A stretch of 7,084 nt of DNA from assembly GCA_041628615.1 (NCBI GenBank), contig JBFKOW010000172.1:1-7084 (forward strand). The letters are read 5' to 3'. This document shows, in pieces, positions 5,997 to 7,084 of this stretch. Made by a program: the position numbers and the translations under genes. Source of the DNA: JAMWZF01 sp041628615. GTDB taxonomy: Bacteria; Pseudomonadota; Alphaproteobacteria; Rhodobacterales; Rhodobacteraceae. The notes below the pieces were generated by a model. The model was not told the origin of the DNA. It did no database searches and saw nothing but the letters and a program-made list of their open reading frames with translations. Each line of letters begins with the position of its first letter. The stretch's first letter is position 1.

Positions 5997-6635
5997 ATGG
6001 CCAATAGTCGGGCCATCTATGCGATTGCCGAGGCGATCATTCGCCAGCTTCGCGCCGAGGTGCGCCCCGGCGATTTCGATGGCGCGGTCGAGTTCGGCAT
6101 CTACGGCTCCTCCGATTTCTCCGACACCCCGATCGCCAACGGCGTGTCGCTGTTCCTCTACCGGATCCTGCCCAACGGCATCCGCCGCACCCCGCCCGGC
6201 GGGATCGGGGCGGATGGCCGCCAGCAACTGCCCCGCCTGCCGATCGAGATCCACTTCCTGATGACCGTCTGGGCCGGGCAGCCGTCGCTGCAGCACGCGC
6301 TGGCCGGCTGGATGATGCGGGCGATGGAGGACATGTCGCTGCTCGACTCCTCGACCCTGAACGCCGCCGTGCCCGGCACCTTCCGGCCGGAGGAAACGGT
6401 CGAGATCTCGCTGTCGGACCTGCGGACCGAGGACCTGCTGCGGATCTACGAGGTGCTGTCGCCCAACCTCTACCAGCTGTCGATCCCCTACATGGCGCGG
6501 GTGATCGAGATCGAGGCCCGGTCCCCGGCGCTCGATCCCGCCGGGCCGCCGGTGCAGGAGCGCGAGCAGCAGGCCGGCACGATCGACCGCCCCGCGGCCT
6601 TCGGCGACGCGGTGACCGAGGGGGCGGAGGGATGA
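5997..6635 (+). CDS. DUF4255 / Pvc16-family protein, eCIS tail-terminator (cap) candidate
   Basis: A 212-residue protein matching the DUF4255 (Pvc16 N-terminal) family of extracellular contractile injection systems such as the Photorhabdus virulence cassettes and Afp. In those systems the Pvc16/Afp16 protein caps the finished tube and sheath at the end distal to the baseplate. Supporting features are an N-terminal helix AIYAIAEAIIRQL (6-18), NGVSLFLYRILPNGIRR (48-64), LPIEIHFLMTVW (81-92), a helical LQHALAGWMMRAMEDM (98-113), VEISLSDLRTEDLLRIYEVL (135-154) and the closing strand YQLSIPYMARVIEIEA (159-174). Residues beyond about 178 are a polar, proline-rich tail. ATG at 5997 is chosen because MANSRAIYAIAEAI is the family-like start, with a G-rich run at 5988-5995. 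Its stop overlaps the next start as ATGA. Terminator function is inferred from the family, not shown here. Confidence 0.85.
   Translation: MANSRAIYAIAEAIIRQLRAEVRPGDFDGAVEFGIYGSSDFSDTPIANGVSLFLYRILPNGIRRTPPGGIGADGRQQLPRLPIEIHFLMTVWAGQPSLQHALAGWMMRAMEDMSLLDSSTLNAAVPGTFRPEETVEISLSDLRTEDLLRIYEVLSPNLYQLSIPYMARVIEIEARSPALDPAGPPVQEREQQAGTIDRPAAFGDAVTEGAEG
6619..6624 (+). promoter_or_regulatory. Ribosome binding site of the last gene
   Basis: AGGGGG lies 7 bases before ATG 6632, inside the end of the preceding gene. A second GGAGG at 6626-6630 is too close to serve. This supports the overlapping ATGA start. Confidence 0.4.
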
Positions 6636-7084
6636 CCGGGGTGCGGGTCCTCGAACGGATCGTGTCGGCCACGGTGCTGGGGCTCCGGCTGCACGACCCG
6701 CTGACGGGTGAGACCCTGCCCGCCGGCCTGACCGTCACCCTGCGCCGGGACCACGGTGCGCGGCTGGGCCCGCCGGTCGGCGCCTTCGTCACCGGCAGCC
6801 GGGTCTATGCCTTCTCGGGCATCCCAGGGCTGCGCGACTTCGAACAGGCCGACCCGGACACGTTGGCGCAGTCGCCGTTGCCGCGGCTGGCCTACGTACT
6901 CGAAATCCGCGACCCGCAGGACAGGTTCCTGCCGCTGGCGCTTCGGCTGGCGCTGCCGCTGCCCTATCGCGGGCTGTTCCCGCGCGGCGCGGACGAGCCG
7001 CCGGACAGCATCGGCGGCGACCGGGTGTTCCCGCTGTTCTCGGCCCCGACGCGGCGGCTGGCCGCCTGGGAGGCGGCGGTCAAC
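6632..7084 (+). CDS. eCIS-associated beta-rich protein, C-terminally cut by window edge
   Basis: The open frame runs for 151 codons from ATG 6632 to the window end without a stop, so the gene is partial at its 3' end. It is translationally coupled to the Pvc16-like gene by an ATGA overlap. The N-terminus reads as a small beta-sandwich: VLGLRLHDPLTGETL (15-29), then GLTVTLRRD (32-40), resembling the carboxypeptidase-regulatory-like or Ig-like domains that accompany some injection-system genes. Later motifs are VYAFSGIPGLRDFE (58-71), YVLEIRDPQDRFLPLAL (88-104), LPYRGLF (110-116) and VFPLFSAPTRR (132-142). From memory, proteins with this F-hydrophobic-LPxRGLF...PLFSAPTR pattern commonly follow DUF4255 genes in eCIS loci, but I cannot name the structural role. 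There are no catalytic motifs and no signal peptide, which fits a cytosolically assembled particle component. Confidence 0.7.
   Translation, partial: MTGVRVLERIVSATVLGLRLHDPLTGETLPAGLTVTLRRDHGARLGPPVGAFVTGSRVYAFSGIPGLRDFEQADPDTLAQSPLPRLAYVLEIRDPQDRFLPLALRLALPLPYRGLFPRGADEPPDSIGGDRVFPLFSAPTRRLAAWEAAVN

Noticed and set aside
6037..6792. 251-codon - strand frame opposite the Pvc16-like gene
   Set aside because: It is an extremely Arg/Pro/Ser-rich shadow and crosses the ATGA junction of two coherent + strand genes.

Overview
The window is very GC-rich, with strong G/C at third codon positions. It carries a tripartite ATP-independent periplasmic (TRAP) transporter, a DUF849 beta-keto acid cleavage enzyme and a Rhodobacter-style NtrC-like regulator. 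This points to a Gram-negative alphaproteobacterium, probably Rhodobacterales/Paracoccaceae or a relative. That placement is inferred from gene content and composition, not from a phylogenetic marker.

The left half (1-4090) is metabolic. On the + strand, TRAP small and large permease genes (dctQ-like and dctM-like, overlapping by 4 bases as ATGA) are followed after 52 bases by ribulose-phosphate 3-epimerase (rpe). Twelve bases later comes a thioredoxin-fold/peroxiredoxin-like protein with a CNHC site. These four genes look like one transcription unit. A DUF849 (BKACE) gene converges on them from the - strand, with only 4 bases between the two stop codons. The TRAP solute-binding protein is not in the window and probably lies just upstream.

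The right half (4091-7084) looks like the left edge of an extracellular contractile injection system (eCIS, phage-tail-like) locus. A 307-base gap precedes an NtrC-like AAA+ regulator with a C-terminal Fis-type helix-turn-helix. This regulator has lost the sigma54-contacting GAFTGA loop, both Walker B acidic residues and the receiver phospho-acceptor. A 309-base non-coding gap follows, holding two near-identical perfect hairpins and an AT-richer, promoter-like patch. Then comes a DUF4255/Pvc16-like tail-terminator protein, overlapping by ATGA the start of a second eCIS-type protein that runs off the window end.

The most interesting part is the pairing of an apparently ATPase-dead, sigma54-independent regulator with the start of an eCIS operon and a repeated dyad between them. 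It suggests, without proving, a dedicated regulatory switch for the particle genes.
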